A stretch of 25,204 nt of DNA from Candidatus Nitrosopumilus sp. (GTDB lineage: Archaea > Thermoproteota > Nitrososphaeria > Nitrososphaerales > Nitrosopumilaceae): the NCBI GenBank assembly GCA_013203245.1, contig JABMOR010000140.1, forward strand, positions 1 through 25,204, given 5' to 3'. Positions 1 to 7,125 of this stretch are shown here, piece by piece (within the stretch, counting starts at the first letter, position 1; each line of letters opens with the position of its first letter). Under the pieces are notes generated by a model. That model had not been told where the DNA came from, did no database searches, and saw only the letters and a program-made list of their open reading frames with translations. Both the position numbers and the translations under genes were made by a program.

Positions 1-507
1 CAGGTTTTCAACGAGAGTGTGGAGCAGCATATCCGCTATGGGAATCCGGATATCAACAAGGAAGAAATTATTAAAGCGGCGAAACTGGCTGATGCCGAGG
101 AATTTATCAGGGAATTGCCACTGGGCTATGACACGCTCATTGGCGAAAATGGTGTCCGCCTTTCCGGGGGCCAGCGGCAAAGGCTTGATCTTGCGCGGGC
201 TGTTGCCCGAAAGTCCTCTATCCTCATTCTTGATGAGCCGGCGAGCGGGCTTGATGCTGATGCAGAGGAACATTTCCGCCGGGCTCTTGTGAGAATCAAG
301 GAAAACACGGGGGTTACAATTGTTCTTATCGCCCACGGGTTTTCCACGGTCGTCGCGGCTGATCAAATTATCGTTCTAAAGAAAGGTCATGTTGAAGAAT
401 CCGGAACCCACGAAATTCTGATGAAGACATCCACTTGGTATGCGCCAGCATTCAATAAGCAGCACCATGCGGTGCTGTCGGCCCCGCTGAGCGATGCGCA
501 GCAATAA
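1..507 (+). CDS. ABC exporter ATP-binding domain, C-terminal part (5' end outside window)
   Basis: This is the C-terminal 168 residues of an ABC-transporter nucleotide-binding domain; frame 1 is open from the first base. Visible motifs are the ABC signature LSGGQRQRL (about residues 50-58), Walker B ILILDEPASGLD followed by the D-loop, and an H-loop histidine in IAHGFSTV, where most exporters have AHRLST. The opening VFNESVEQHIRYG matches the Q-loop-proximal region of MsbA/type-1-secretion-like exporters, where the ATPase is usually fused to a transmembrane domain. Walker A and any membrane part lie upstream. The family exports lipid-linked glycans, lipids or proteins driven by ATP hydrolysis at the inner membrane. 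Sitting at the head of a glycan locus, it may export the product or an intermediate, but the substrate cannot be read from this fragment. The stop overlaps the next gene by 14 bases. Confidence 0.9.
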   Translation, partial: QVFNESVEQHIRYGNPDINKEEIIKAAKLADAEEFIRELPLGYDTLIGENGVRLSGGQRQRLDLARAVARKSSILILDEPASGLDADAEEHFRRALVRIKENTGVTIVLIAHGFSTVVAADQIIVLKKGHVEESGTHEILMKTSTWYAPAFNKQHHAVLSAPLSDAQQ

Positions 508-2011
508 AAGAATGCATTCTGATATATTAAGCTGTGTGGGAATTGAGATCAGAGGCGGCCAAGAATCCCTGTTTCTTCCCCTGATTCGGATGCTTAGGGA
601 GCGGCACAACTCGATCGTTCATATCTATGTGCGGAGCCATGAGGAAGAGATGGCTTTTCAGGCGCATCCAGATCATAGGCTCTGGCAGTCGGTGACAAAC
701 AGCACTGTTCATCTTCGAGCCCTTCGGGCGGAGGGCCTTGTGGAGCCGGACGTCATATGCCGGGCGCGGAAATACGAAACGATTATCGGAGAGCCCATCA
801 ATAGGTTGGCCCTTTCTGATCGGCAACTGGGTTTTCCCTTCGTCGCCGGCGCGCCACGCCATCCTCGCGCGCCTTTCGCTGAAAAAGCGAGCAATACTCA
901 ACTCCTTCATGCCCTGTCAGAGGCGGCGGCCTTCTGGGAGAGCGAGATCAAGACAAAGGGCCTGACGCTTTTGCTTGATGGCAGTAAGATCATGGCCTGC
1001 ATGGCGCGTGCCCAAGGGGTTCCCTATCGGCGCTTATGCATTTCTCGCTATGAATCGTATTTCTATTGGGCGACGGATGAGTATTTAACGCATCCTGGTT
1101 TGAGGGAGGCGTTTGACTCTCTGTCGGAATGGCCGGATGTCGATATTGCAGCGGTATATGATGTCGCCTTGGAGAAATATATGTTTGTCAGCCGGGACAT
1201 GGCCTGGAGAAGTTTGGCCAAACAGGTGGTTATGAACTCTCTGCGCCATTTCTATTACAGGGCAAGAGGGATGGAGCGAGGAAGATCGATGTCTTGGCGC
1301 AACAGGGCATTCTATCCAGTCATGGTTCGGCTTGCCTATAATCGCTTTTCAAAGTTGGCGATGACGACTCTGAAGGATCTGGACGGAAAGGCTTTTGTTT
1401 ATTATCCGCTGCATAAAGAGCCTGAGACGGCCCTCATGCAGTCGTCGCCTGAGCATTTGAACCAGCATGCGACAATTATTTCTCTGGCGCGGGATCTTCC
1501 AGCGGGTGTGTTGTTGGCGATCAAGGAAAATCCCTCAGCTGTGGGGCGTCGGCCCAAGAATTTTTATAAGGAAATTGCGGCGATAAAGAATGTTGTCTGG
1601 CTTAGGCCGGATACATCTTCCATTGATGCAATCAAGGGGGCGGCGGCGACAGTAACAATTTCAGGAACGGCCTCTATGGAAGCCGCGATTCTCGGAAGGC
1701 CAGCCTTGACATTCAGCGACCGTGTGTCGTGGAATTTTCTGCCCCATGCCTTGGCGATAACGAAAGAATCGGATCTGAAACATGCACTCGATTGGGCCGT
1801 CAACAAATTTTCTGATTTTGACAAGGCGCGCCGGGATGGTGCTCGTTTCGTCGCGGCCTTGAAGGTAGTGTCAATGGATCTGACGGGATACGGGAGAGAC
1901 AAGAACAAGCAGGTTTTTTTGCGCCCGGAGAATGTTGAGGCTGCCTATCGGGGGCTTTGCCAAAGTTTAAATATTGAGCCATCTGAGGCCCCCACATTGG
2001 AGGTTGCCTGA
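494..2011 (+). CDS. Capsule-synthesis-like (GT-B) glycosyltransferase, putative
   Basis: This 505-residue soluble-looking protein has no obvious signal peptide or membrane segment. Its C-terminal third resembles the capsule polysaccharide biosynthesis family (Pfam Capsule_synth, KpsS/KpsC-like). It has IKENPSAVGRRP near residue 344, a PNVVWL-like strand ending in WLRPDTSS, and SGTASMEAAILGRPAL near residue 388, the usual nucleotide-sugar-side motif of these GT-B enzymes. The N-terminal half (about 1-290) is not one I recognise. The family transfers Kdo or other acidic sugars to capsule or lipid acceptors. Next to nonulosonate genes, a nonulosonate or Kdo transferase is a reasonable guess but is not shown by the sequence. 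The start at 494 overlaps the ABC gene by 14 bases. ATG 512 is an alternative start, and neither has a strong ribosome-binding site. Confidence 0.7.
   Translation: MRSNKRMHSDILSCVGIEIRGGQESLFLPLIRMLRERHNSIVHIYVRSHEEEMAFQAHPDHRLWQSVTNSTVHLRALRAEGLVEPDVICRARKYETIIGEPINRLALSDRQLGFPFVAGAPRHPRAPFAEKASNTQLLHALSEAAAFWESEIKTKGLTLLLDGSKIMACMARAQGVPYRRLCISRYESYFYWATDEYLTHPGLREAFDSLSEWPDVDIAAVYDVALEKYMFVSRDMAWRSLAKQVVMNSLRHFYYRARGMERGRSMSWRNRAFYPVMVRLAYNRFSKLAMTTLKDLDGKAFVYYPLHKEPETALMQSSPEHLNQHATIISLARDLPAGVLLAIKENPSAVGRRPKNFYKEIAAIKNVVWLRPDTSSIDAIKGAAATVTISGTASMEAAILGRPALTFSDRVSWNFLPHALAITKESDLKHALDWAVNKFSDFDKARRDGARFVAALKVVSMDLTGYGRDKNKQVFLRPENVEAAYRGLCQSLNIEPSEAPTLEVA
1999..2003 (+). promoter_or_regulatory. 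Ribosome binding site of the first NeuB-type gene
   Basis: GGAGG lies inside the last codons of the preceding gene, 11 bases before ATG 2015. It supports 2015 as the start and indicates translation of the downstream gene while the upstream gene is being finished. Confidence 0.6.
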
Positions 2012-2014
2012 GCC

Positions 2015-3037
2015 ATGTCTTTATTCGAGGGTATTGAGAATTGCGCTATTATTGCCGAGGTTGCCCAGGCCCACGATGGCAGCCTGGGGATGGCACATGC
2101 CTTTATCGATGCCGCGGCAGATTCTGGGGCCGACGGAATCAAATTTCAGACTCATATTGCCGCCGCAGAGAGTACGCCTGATGAGCCATGGCGGGTGAAA
2201 TTCAGCCAACAGGATAAAACCCGCTATGATTACTGGAAGCGGATGAAGTTCAGTGAAGAGCAGTGGGCCGGATTGCGCGACCATGCCAGGCAAAGAGGTC
2301 TGTTGTTCGTCTCCTCTCCATTTTCAGGCGAGGCCGTTGACCTTCTAGAACGCATAGATATTGATGCCTGGAAAATTGCTTCTGGAGAAGTCGGTAATCT
2401 GCCGCTTTTTGAGCAATTAGCTGGCCACAAAAAACCTGTTCTGCTATCGACGGGAATGTCCCCCTGGTCTGAAATCGACACGGCTGTTGAACAGATCAGG
2501 TCTCATGGCCTGCCTGTTGCTGTGATGCAATGCACGTCCATTTACCCAACGCCTCCGGAAAAAACAGGGATTACCCTTATCCCTAAAATGCGGGAACGTT
2601 ATGGCTGTCCTGTCGGGTTATCGGACCATTCTGGAACGATATATCCCGGGCTTGCCGCAGCTGTTTACGGGATTAAGGTTCTTGAGCTGCATGTGACATT
2701 TGACCGGAAAATGTTCGGGCCGGATGTTCCCGCTTCTGTTACCTTTCAGGAGTTGGGCCAATTGATTGAGGGGGTCCGGGCAATCGAAGCCATGATGGCA
2801 TCAGAGATTGATAAAGATTCTATGGCTGAAGAACTCGGAGAATTGCGGCAGATATTTAACAAAAGCATTACTGCCGCAATTGATCTTTCGGCTGGGATAA
2901 TTTTGGCATCTGATCATGTGGCCTTGAAAAAGCCTGGAACGGGGATTCCGGCAGCGCGGATGGGTGAAATTATCGGCAAACGGCTGAAAGTCGGCGTGTC
3001 TAAAGACACTATTTTACGAGAGGAAGATTTGGAATGA
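2015..3037 (+). CDS. neuB: NeuB-family nonulosonic acid synthase (copy 1)
   Basis: This 340-residue protein of the N-acetylneuraminate/legionaminate/pseudaminate synthase family condenses phosphoenolpyruvate with a six-carbon N-acyl amino sugar to give a nine-carbon acid in the cytoplasm. The TIM-barrel half runs to about residue 265 with SDHSGT near 202 and LELHVTF near 223, where the catalytic and metal-binding His and Glu residues sit. A C-terminal SAF (antifreeze-like) domain follows from about 280 and includes KKPGTGIP. The N-terminal barrel motif reads AEVAQAHDGS, an unusual version of the common AExxxNHNG. The gene overlaps the NeuC-type gene by 4 bases, and a CMP-transferase follows at 6390, so the classic synthase/epimerase/activator set is present. 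Whether the product is Neu5Ac, legionaminic acid or something else is undecided: LegB/LegC-type enzymes are not in the window. Confidence 0.9.
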   Translation: MSLFEGIENCAIIAEVAQAHDGSLGMAHAFIDAAADSGADGIKFQTHIAAAESTPDEPWRVKFSQQDKTRYDYWKRMKFSEEQWAGLRDHARQRGLLFVSSPFSGEAVDLLERIDIDAWKIASGEVGNLPLFEQLAGHKKPVLLSTGMSPWSEIDTAVEQIRSHGLPVAVMQCTSIYPTPPEKTGITLIPKMRERYGCPVGLSDHSGTIYPGLAAAVYGIKVLELHVTFDRKMFGPDVPASVTFQELGQLIEGVRAIEAMMASEIDKDSMAEELGELRQIFNKSITAAIDLSAGIILASDHVALKKPGTGIPAARMGEIIGKRLKVGVSKDTILREEDLE

Positions 3038-4203
3038 GCGGAAAACGACGCAAAATCTGTATCGTTATTACCGCCCGCCCCAGTTATGCGAGGATTAAAT
3101 CTGTTCTGGAGGCTGTGCGGGATCATCCGGACTTGGATCTGCAGCTGGTTGTTGCCGCATCGGCGCTTTTGGAGCGTTACGGACGCGTTATTGACGTTAT
3201 TCAGGCCGATGGCTTCAAGCCCGTGGCAACGGTATATATGCTCGTTGAGGGTGAGAACCTGGTCACCAGTGCGAAGTCGACAGGCATCGGTATCGTAGAG
3301 CTATCGACGATTTTCGATAACCTTAAGCCGGACATCGTGCTTTCTGTGGCGGATCGCTATGAAACGATTGCGACGGCCATAGCGGCATCCTATCTGAACA
3401 TCCCGGTTGGGCATGTGCAGGGCGGTGAGGTTACAGGCTCGATTGACGAGAAAGTACGCCATGCCGTAACCAAATTATCAAACTTGCATTTTGTCTCCAG
3501 CCAAGAAGCAAGAGAGCGCGTTCTTCGCATGGGGGAAGATCCGGGCACTGTTTATGCGACGGGTTGTCCATCCATAGATATCGCTGCACGGATTTTATCC
3601 GAGAAGAAAAGTGATTTTAACGTCTATAACGAGACAGGCGGAAGTGGTGTCGGCCACCCGGTAGATACGAAAAAAGATTATATTATCGTTATGCAGCATC
3701 CTGTCCCCACGGAGGATAAAGACGCCAGGATGCAGGCGTTAATTACATTGAAGGCGGTTCATGAAGTGGGCCTGCCAACATTCTGGTTTTGGCCAAACGT
3801 CGATGCCGGGTCGGATGTGACATCCAACGTTCTTCGCGCTTACCGTGAGCAGCATGACCCTGAGAATATCTATTTTCTCAAGAATCTGTCTCCGGAAAAC
3901 TTCATTAGGCTGTTGAGAAACGCCCGCTGTATTGCCGGAAATTCAAGCGTTGCTATCCGTGAGGCGTCATTTCTAGGTGTTCCCGCAGTTAATATAGGGA
4001 CGCGTCAGAGGGGACGAGAGCGCGGCCCGAATGTTGTGGATGTCGCTCATGACAAGAATGAGATTTCCAAGGCGTTGCGTAAACAGGCCGATCTGGGAAA
4101 GGCACAAGGCTGTGAGATTTATGGGGATGGCCAGGCTGGCAAGCGAATTGCCGATATCCTTGCAACGGCCGAACTGAACATTGATAAGCAGATATCCTAT
4201 TAA
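3034..4203 (+). CDS. neuC: NeuC/LegG-type UDP-GlcNAc 2-epimerase (hydrolysing)
   Basis: This 389-residue GT-B-fold hydrolysing 2-epimerase releases NDP and inverts C2 of an NDP-N-acyl-hexosamine, giving ManNAc (NeuC) or 2,4-diacetamido-2,4,6-trideoxymannose (LegG), the substrate of NeuB. The visible family motifs are ARPSYARIKSV at residues 14-24, VADRYE near 107, GHVQGGEVTGSIDEKVRH near 127, and GNSSVAIREASFLGVPAVN near 303 followed by TRQRGRE. Length is normal for the family. It starts within ATGA of the NeuB-type gene's stop, and an AGGA lies 9 bases upstream, so the two are translationally coupled. NeuC and LegG cannot be separated from motifs alone. Confidence 0.9.
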   Translation: MSGKRRKICIVITARPSYARIKSVLEAVRDHPDLDLQLVVAASALLERYGRVIDVIQADGFKPVATVYMLVEGENLVTSAKSTGIGIVELSTIFDNLKPDIVLSVADRYETIATAIAASYLNIPVGHVQGGEVTGSIDEKVRHAVTKLSNLHFVSSQEARERVLRMGEDPGTVYATGCPSIDIAARILSEKKSDFNVYNETGGSGVGHPVDTKKDYIIVMQHPVPTEDKDARMQALITLKAVHEVGLPTFWFWPNVDAGSDVTSNVLRAYREQHDPENIYFLKNLSPENFIRLLRNARCIAGNSSVAIREASFLGVPAVNIGTRQRGRERGPNVVDVAHDKNEISKALRKQADLGKAQGCEIYGDGQAGKRIADILATAELNIDKQISY

Positions 4204-4241
4204 GGCCGCTATCGGCTAAATCTTTTATCGGTCTCTTAATC

Positions 4242-5369
4242 TTGAACAGCACGATCAGAGTGGGAAACGCGGATGAGCTTGGGGTGAGCCCCGAGGATGC
4301 GCGCCTGTTTTTTGAGGCGCACTGGAAGCGGCGGATTGCTTTGGCGATCGAACCGTTTTACCAGTGGCAGTTCAAGGAGGCGCCAGAGAACAAGAGTCGG
4401 GACCATTGCTGTGTCGCTATTGACCCAGACGGCTCTCTCCTCGGCATTATGGGATTGAACGACAGGCCGTTCTGGCTTGATGGCAAGCTGCGGGCAGGCG
4501 CTGAACTGACGACCTGGGTGGTGGATAAAAAAGCCCAGGGGCGCGGCGTTGGAAAGTCAATGATGGCTTTTCTGCAGAGCCGCTACGAGGTGCTCGCCGG
4601 TATGGGCATTACCGAGGCGGCACTCCAGATCTATCTTTCAAATGGCTTTGAATATTTGCGTTCAATCCCCAGGTTTGTACGTGTTTTCGATGCAGAAGCA
4701 ATAGCTCCTTATGCCAAGATTGAAAAAATTGGCGAAAGTCTTATTGATCAACACAAGGAAACAACGTGGTTTCCCTATAGGGTTCAGGAAGAGTCGTTCT
4801 CTGTCCTCGCCTCTCATATCGATGGGTTTGAGCAATCATTTAATTTTTTTTCGCGTGATGCCGCCCATCTAGAATGGCGTTACGCCCAGCATCCTATTTT
4901 TTCTTACCATGGCTTTCTCGTGCAGGGTGGTGGCAAGGGGGCTGTCGTTATTCTTAGGGCCGATACGGTCGGCGATATGAAGATTATTCATGTCGTCGAT
5001 TTCCTAGGCGATGCCGCAGATTTTCCTGCGGCGGTGACGTTTATTGATGATTACTGCCGGGAAAATAATGCGAGTGTCAGCGATTTTTATTGTGTTAGCC
5101 AGAATATCAGCCGTCATTTTCGAAGCGCGGGCTGGTTTTCTACTCTGGATGATTCCTTTTTCCAGTTTATCCATCTCTTCCACCCGCCCGAGATGCGCTC
5201 TCCGCCAACGACTTCACTTGTCGTTTGGGCGAGAGAAGATATGCGGAGCCTCAGGGACATGGGGAGCCTGTATATAACCAAGGGAGATATGGACCTCGAC
5301 CGGCCGACAGCGGACACTTACGAAAAGCACCGGAAACGCGACCGGCTGGATGCAGGCTGCAGATCATGA
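4242..5369 (+). CDS. Large GNAT-family N-acyltransferase
   Basis: This 375-residue protein starts with TTG and shows an acyl-CoA-binding GNAT signature, VDKKAQGRGVGKSM, at about residues 92-106. A GITEAALQIYLSNGFEYL segment typical of the GNAT C-terminal strand follows. The second half (about 190-340, with WRYAQHP) looks like another divergent GNAT-like domain, and the tail ends SLYITKGDMDLDRP. Long two-domain GNATs of this kind recur in polysaccharide loci. The donor could be acetyl-CoA or another acyl-CoA, with an amino sugar as acceptor. PseH, the short pseudaminate GNAT, is about half this length, so equivalence is doubtful. The gene overlaps the downstream deacetylase by 4 bases, suggesting a linked deacylation/acylation job. 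GTG 4260 is an alternative start; neither has a clear ribosome-binding site. Confidence 0.75.
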   Translation: MNSTIRVGNADELGVSPEDARLFFEAHWKRRIALAIEPFYQWQFKEAPENKSRDHCCVAIDPDGSLLGIMGLNDRPFWLDGKLRAGAELTTWVVDKKAQGRGVGKSMMAFLQSRYEVLAGMGITEAALQIYLSNGFEYLRSIPRFVRVFDAEAIAPYAKIEKIGESLIDQHKETTWFPYRVQEESFSVLASHIDGFEQSFNFFSRDAAHLEWRYAQHPIFSYHGFLVQGGGKGAVVILRADTVGDMKIIHVVDFLGDAADFPAAVTFIDDYCRENNASVSDFYCVSQNISRHFRSAGWFSTLDDSFFQFIHLFHPPEMRSPPTTSLVVWAREDMRSLRDMGSLYITKGDMDLDRPTADTYEKHRKRDRLDAGCRS

Positions 5370-6349
5370 AAATACTGTACTATCACTATGTCCGTCCGGA
5401 CCCTGAAGGCCTCCCCAATTTCCGTTACCTTCATCTGGAAGATTTTCGGGCCCAGCTGGACATGTTGGACAGGGAATACGGATTTATCAAAAAACAGGAT
5501 TTCCTGGCGGCTTTTCGCGGCGAGGCAGGGCTGCCAGAAGGGGCTGTTCTCACTTTCGATGATGGCTTCAGAGACCATTTTCTTCATGTCCTCCCTGAGT
5601 TGAAGAAGCGAAACATATGGGGAATCTTCTTTGTTTCGACGGGCCTGTACGGAGGCAAAAAAAAGGTTCTTAATGTGCATCGCGTGCATGATTTGCTGGG
5701 GCGGCATGGGGGCGTCGTCATGCTTGACGCATTAAGACGTCTGCTTAGTCCGGAAATTTTGGCTTACGAGCATGTGGAAGAATTTCAGATGGAAACTTAT
5801 GTTCATCAGGACAACGATCAGGCGACGAATGATTTTAAAAGAATAATCAATTATTTTATAGCTCCCGGTAATCAGGGAGAAATACTTGACCGGCTTATGT
5901 TGGATTTTGGTGATGAGCCCGCGCTCTTTGATGGGCTTTATATGAGCGTTGAGGAAATTCGCGCACTCCATGATGAGGGCATGATCGTCGGTAGCCATAG
6001 CGTCACCCATCCCGTTTTCAGCAATCTTGCTATTGATGATCAGCGAACTGAGATCGTTGATTCTTTTGCCTTCCTTGATAAAACCGTTGGAGGTCTGGAG
6101 GTAAAAGCTTTCGGCTATCCGTTCGGTCATAAACACACTTATACCGAAGAAACCATGTCCTTGCTTCGCGAGGCTGGGTGCCAAATGGCGTTCACCACCG
6201 GAAACAAAGATGTCGTGCGCCGTGATATTGAGGAAGCGCCGCTTGAGCTGCCACGGCATGACTGCAACCGGCTCCCTCATGGGCAGGCGAGTTATGGCCC
6301 CCATCGACCCGGGGAATTTGCAGATATTCCCGCCGGTGCGAGAACATGA
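5366..6349 (+). CDS. Polysaccharide deacetylase (CE4 family)
   Basis: This 327-residue CE4/NodB-homology protein carries motif 1 TFDDG near residue 64 (catalytic and metal Asp), motif 2 GSHSVTHP near 209 (two metal-binding His) and a GYPFGH block near 250. CE4 enzymes remove N- or O-acetyl groups from sugars with a divalent metal. The sequence begins MKILYYHYVRP with no signal peptide, so a cytoplasmic action on a precursor or lipid-linked sugar is likelier than on finished polymer. The same frame is open further upstream (ATG 5225), but ATG 5366 overlaps the GNAT stop as ATGA and is where homology begins, so it was chosen. A middle insertion of about 100 residues (110-205) separates motifs 1 and 2. 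Confidence 0.85.
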   Translation: MKILYYHYVRPDPEGLPNFRYLHLEDFRAQLDMLDREYGFIKKQDFLAAFRGEAGLPEGAVLTFDDGFRDHFLHVLPELKKRNIWGIFFVSTGLYGGKKKVLNVHRVHDLLGRHGGVVMLDALRRLLSPEILAYEHVEEFQMETYVHQDNDQATNDFKRIINYFIAPGNQGEILDRLMLDFGDEPALFDGLYMSVEEIRALHDEGMIVGSHSVTHPVFSNLAIDDQRTEIVDSFAFLDKTVGGLEVKAFGYPFGHKHTYTEETMSLLREAGCQMAFTTGNKDVVRRDIEEAPLELPRHDCNRLPHGQASYGPHRPGEFADIPAGART

Positions 6350-6389
6350 CACGATTTTATTTCAACCGTAATATCTGAGTATTCCCCGT

Positions 6390-7121
6390 ATGTCTTCACA
6401 GGATAAATCCGAAAATATTCTTGCGCTTATTACTGCGCGGGGGGGCTCAAAAGGCGTGCCCCGGAAGAATATCCGTATGCTGTGCGGCAAGCCTCTTATC
6501 GCCTGGACCATTGAGGTCGCCCTTTCCGTTTGCGAGCAATTTCACAGCGTTGTTGTTTCGACCGAAGATGAGGAGATCGCGGAGGTTGCGCGGAAATATG
6601 GCGCCAAAGTTCCTTTCATGCGGCCGGCTGAACTGGCGCAGGATGAAACGCCTAGTCTTCCCGTGGTTCAACATGCAGTGCGGTTTATTGAAGGCCGGGA
6701 TTCCATCCGTCTGGACTGGGTCATGATTTTGCAGCCCACTGAACCGTTACGTTTGGCAGAGGATATTATCGAATGTTTGCATTTATCCAGACAGGGAGAA
6801 TGCGATTCGGTAATCAGCGTTAAGCCGATGGTGACCAACCATCCAATCCTCATGAAGAAAATCGTTGATGGGCAGTTGCTGCCCTATTGTCTTGAAGAAA
6901 AGGAAGGCACCCGGCGTCAGGATTACGATCCTCCCGCTTATAAGCGTAATGGTGCAATTTTTCTGATACGGCGTGACGTATTAATGGAAAAAAATTCGAT
7001 CTGGGGTCAAGTCATTCGTCCCTATGTCATGCCCGAAGAGCGTTCCGTTGGAATTGATACTGATCTTGATTTTAAGCTGGCGGAGCTCTTGATGGGTGAG
7101 CGCCTGGATAAGGCTGAATAG
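6390..7121 (+). CDS. neuA: CMP-nonulosonic acid synthetase (NeuA/LegF/PseF type)
   Basis: This 243-residue cytidylyltransferase uses CTP to activate a nonulosonic acid to its CMP form for glycosyltransferases. The N-terminal nucleotide-binding motif ARGGSKGVPRKNI occupies about residues 16-28. ILQPTEPLR near 113-121 and the C-terminal GIDTDLDFKLAE segment are typical of the family. The length fits the short, single-domain LegF/PseF-like members. It completes the set with the synthase and epimerase upstream, from which it is separated by the GNAT and deacetylase genes. The 40-base gap before it holds no recognisable signal. The acid it activates is not known. Confidence 0.9.
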   Translation: MSSQDKSENILALITARGGSKGVPRKNIRMLCGKPLIAWTIEVALSVCEQFHSVVVSTEDEEIAEVARKYGAKVPFMRPAELAQDETPSLPVVQHAVRFIEGRDSIRLDWVMILQPTEPLRLAEDIIECLHLSRQGECDSVISVKPMVTNHPILMKKIVDGQLLPYCLEEKEGTRRQDYDPPAYKRNGAIFLIRRDVLMEKNSIWGQVIRPYVMPEERSVGIDTDLDFKLAELLMGERLDKAE

Positions 7122-7125
7122 ATCA

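Noticed and set aside
5225..5365. Upstream extension of the polysaccharide deacetylase from ATG 5225
   Set aside because: It would overlap the GNAT gene by 145 bases, and the extra residues look unrelated to CE4 proteins. ATG 5366 gives a standard ATGA overlap.
5732..6352. 206-residue antisense ORF opposite the deacetylase
   Set aside because: It is a shadow of the coding strand: no family features, no ribosome-binding site and complete overlap with a well-supported gene.
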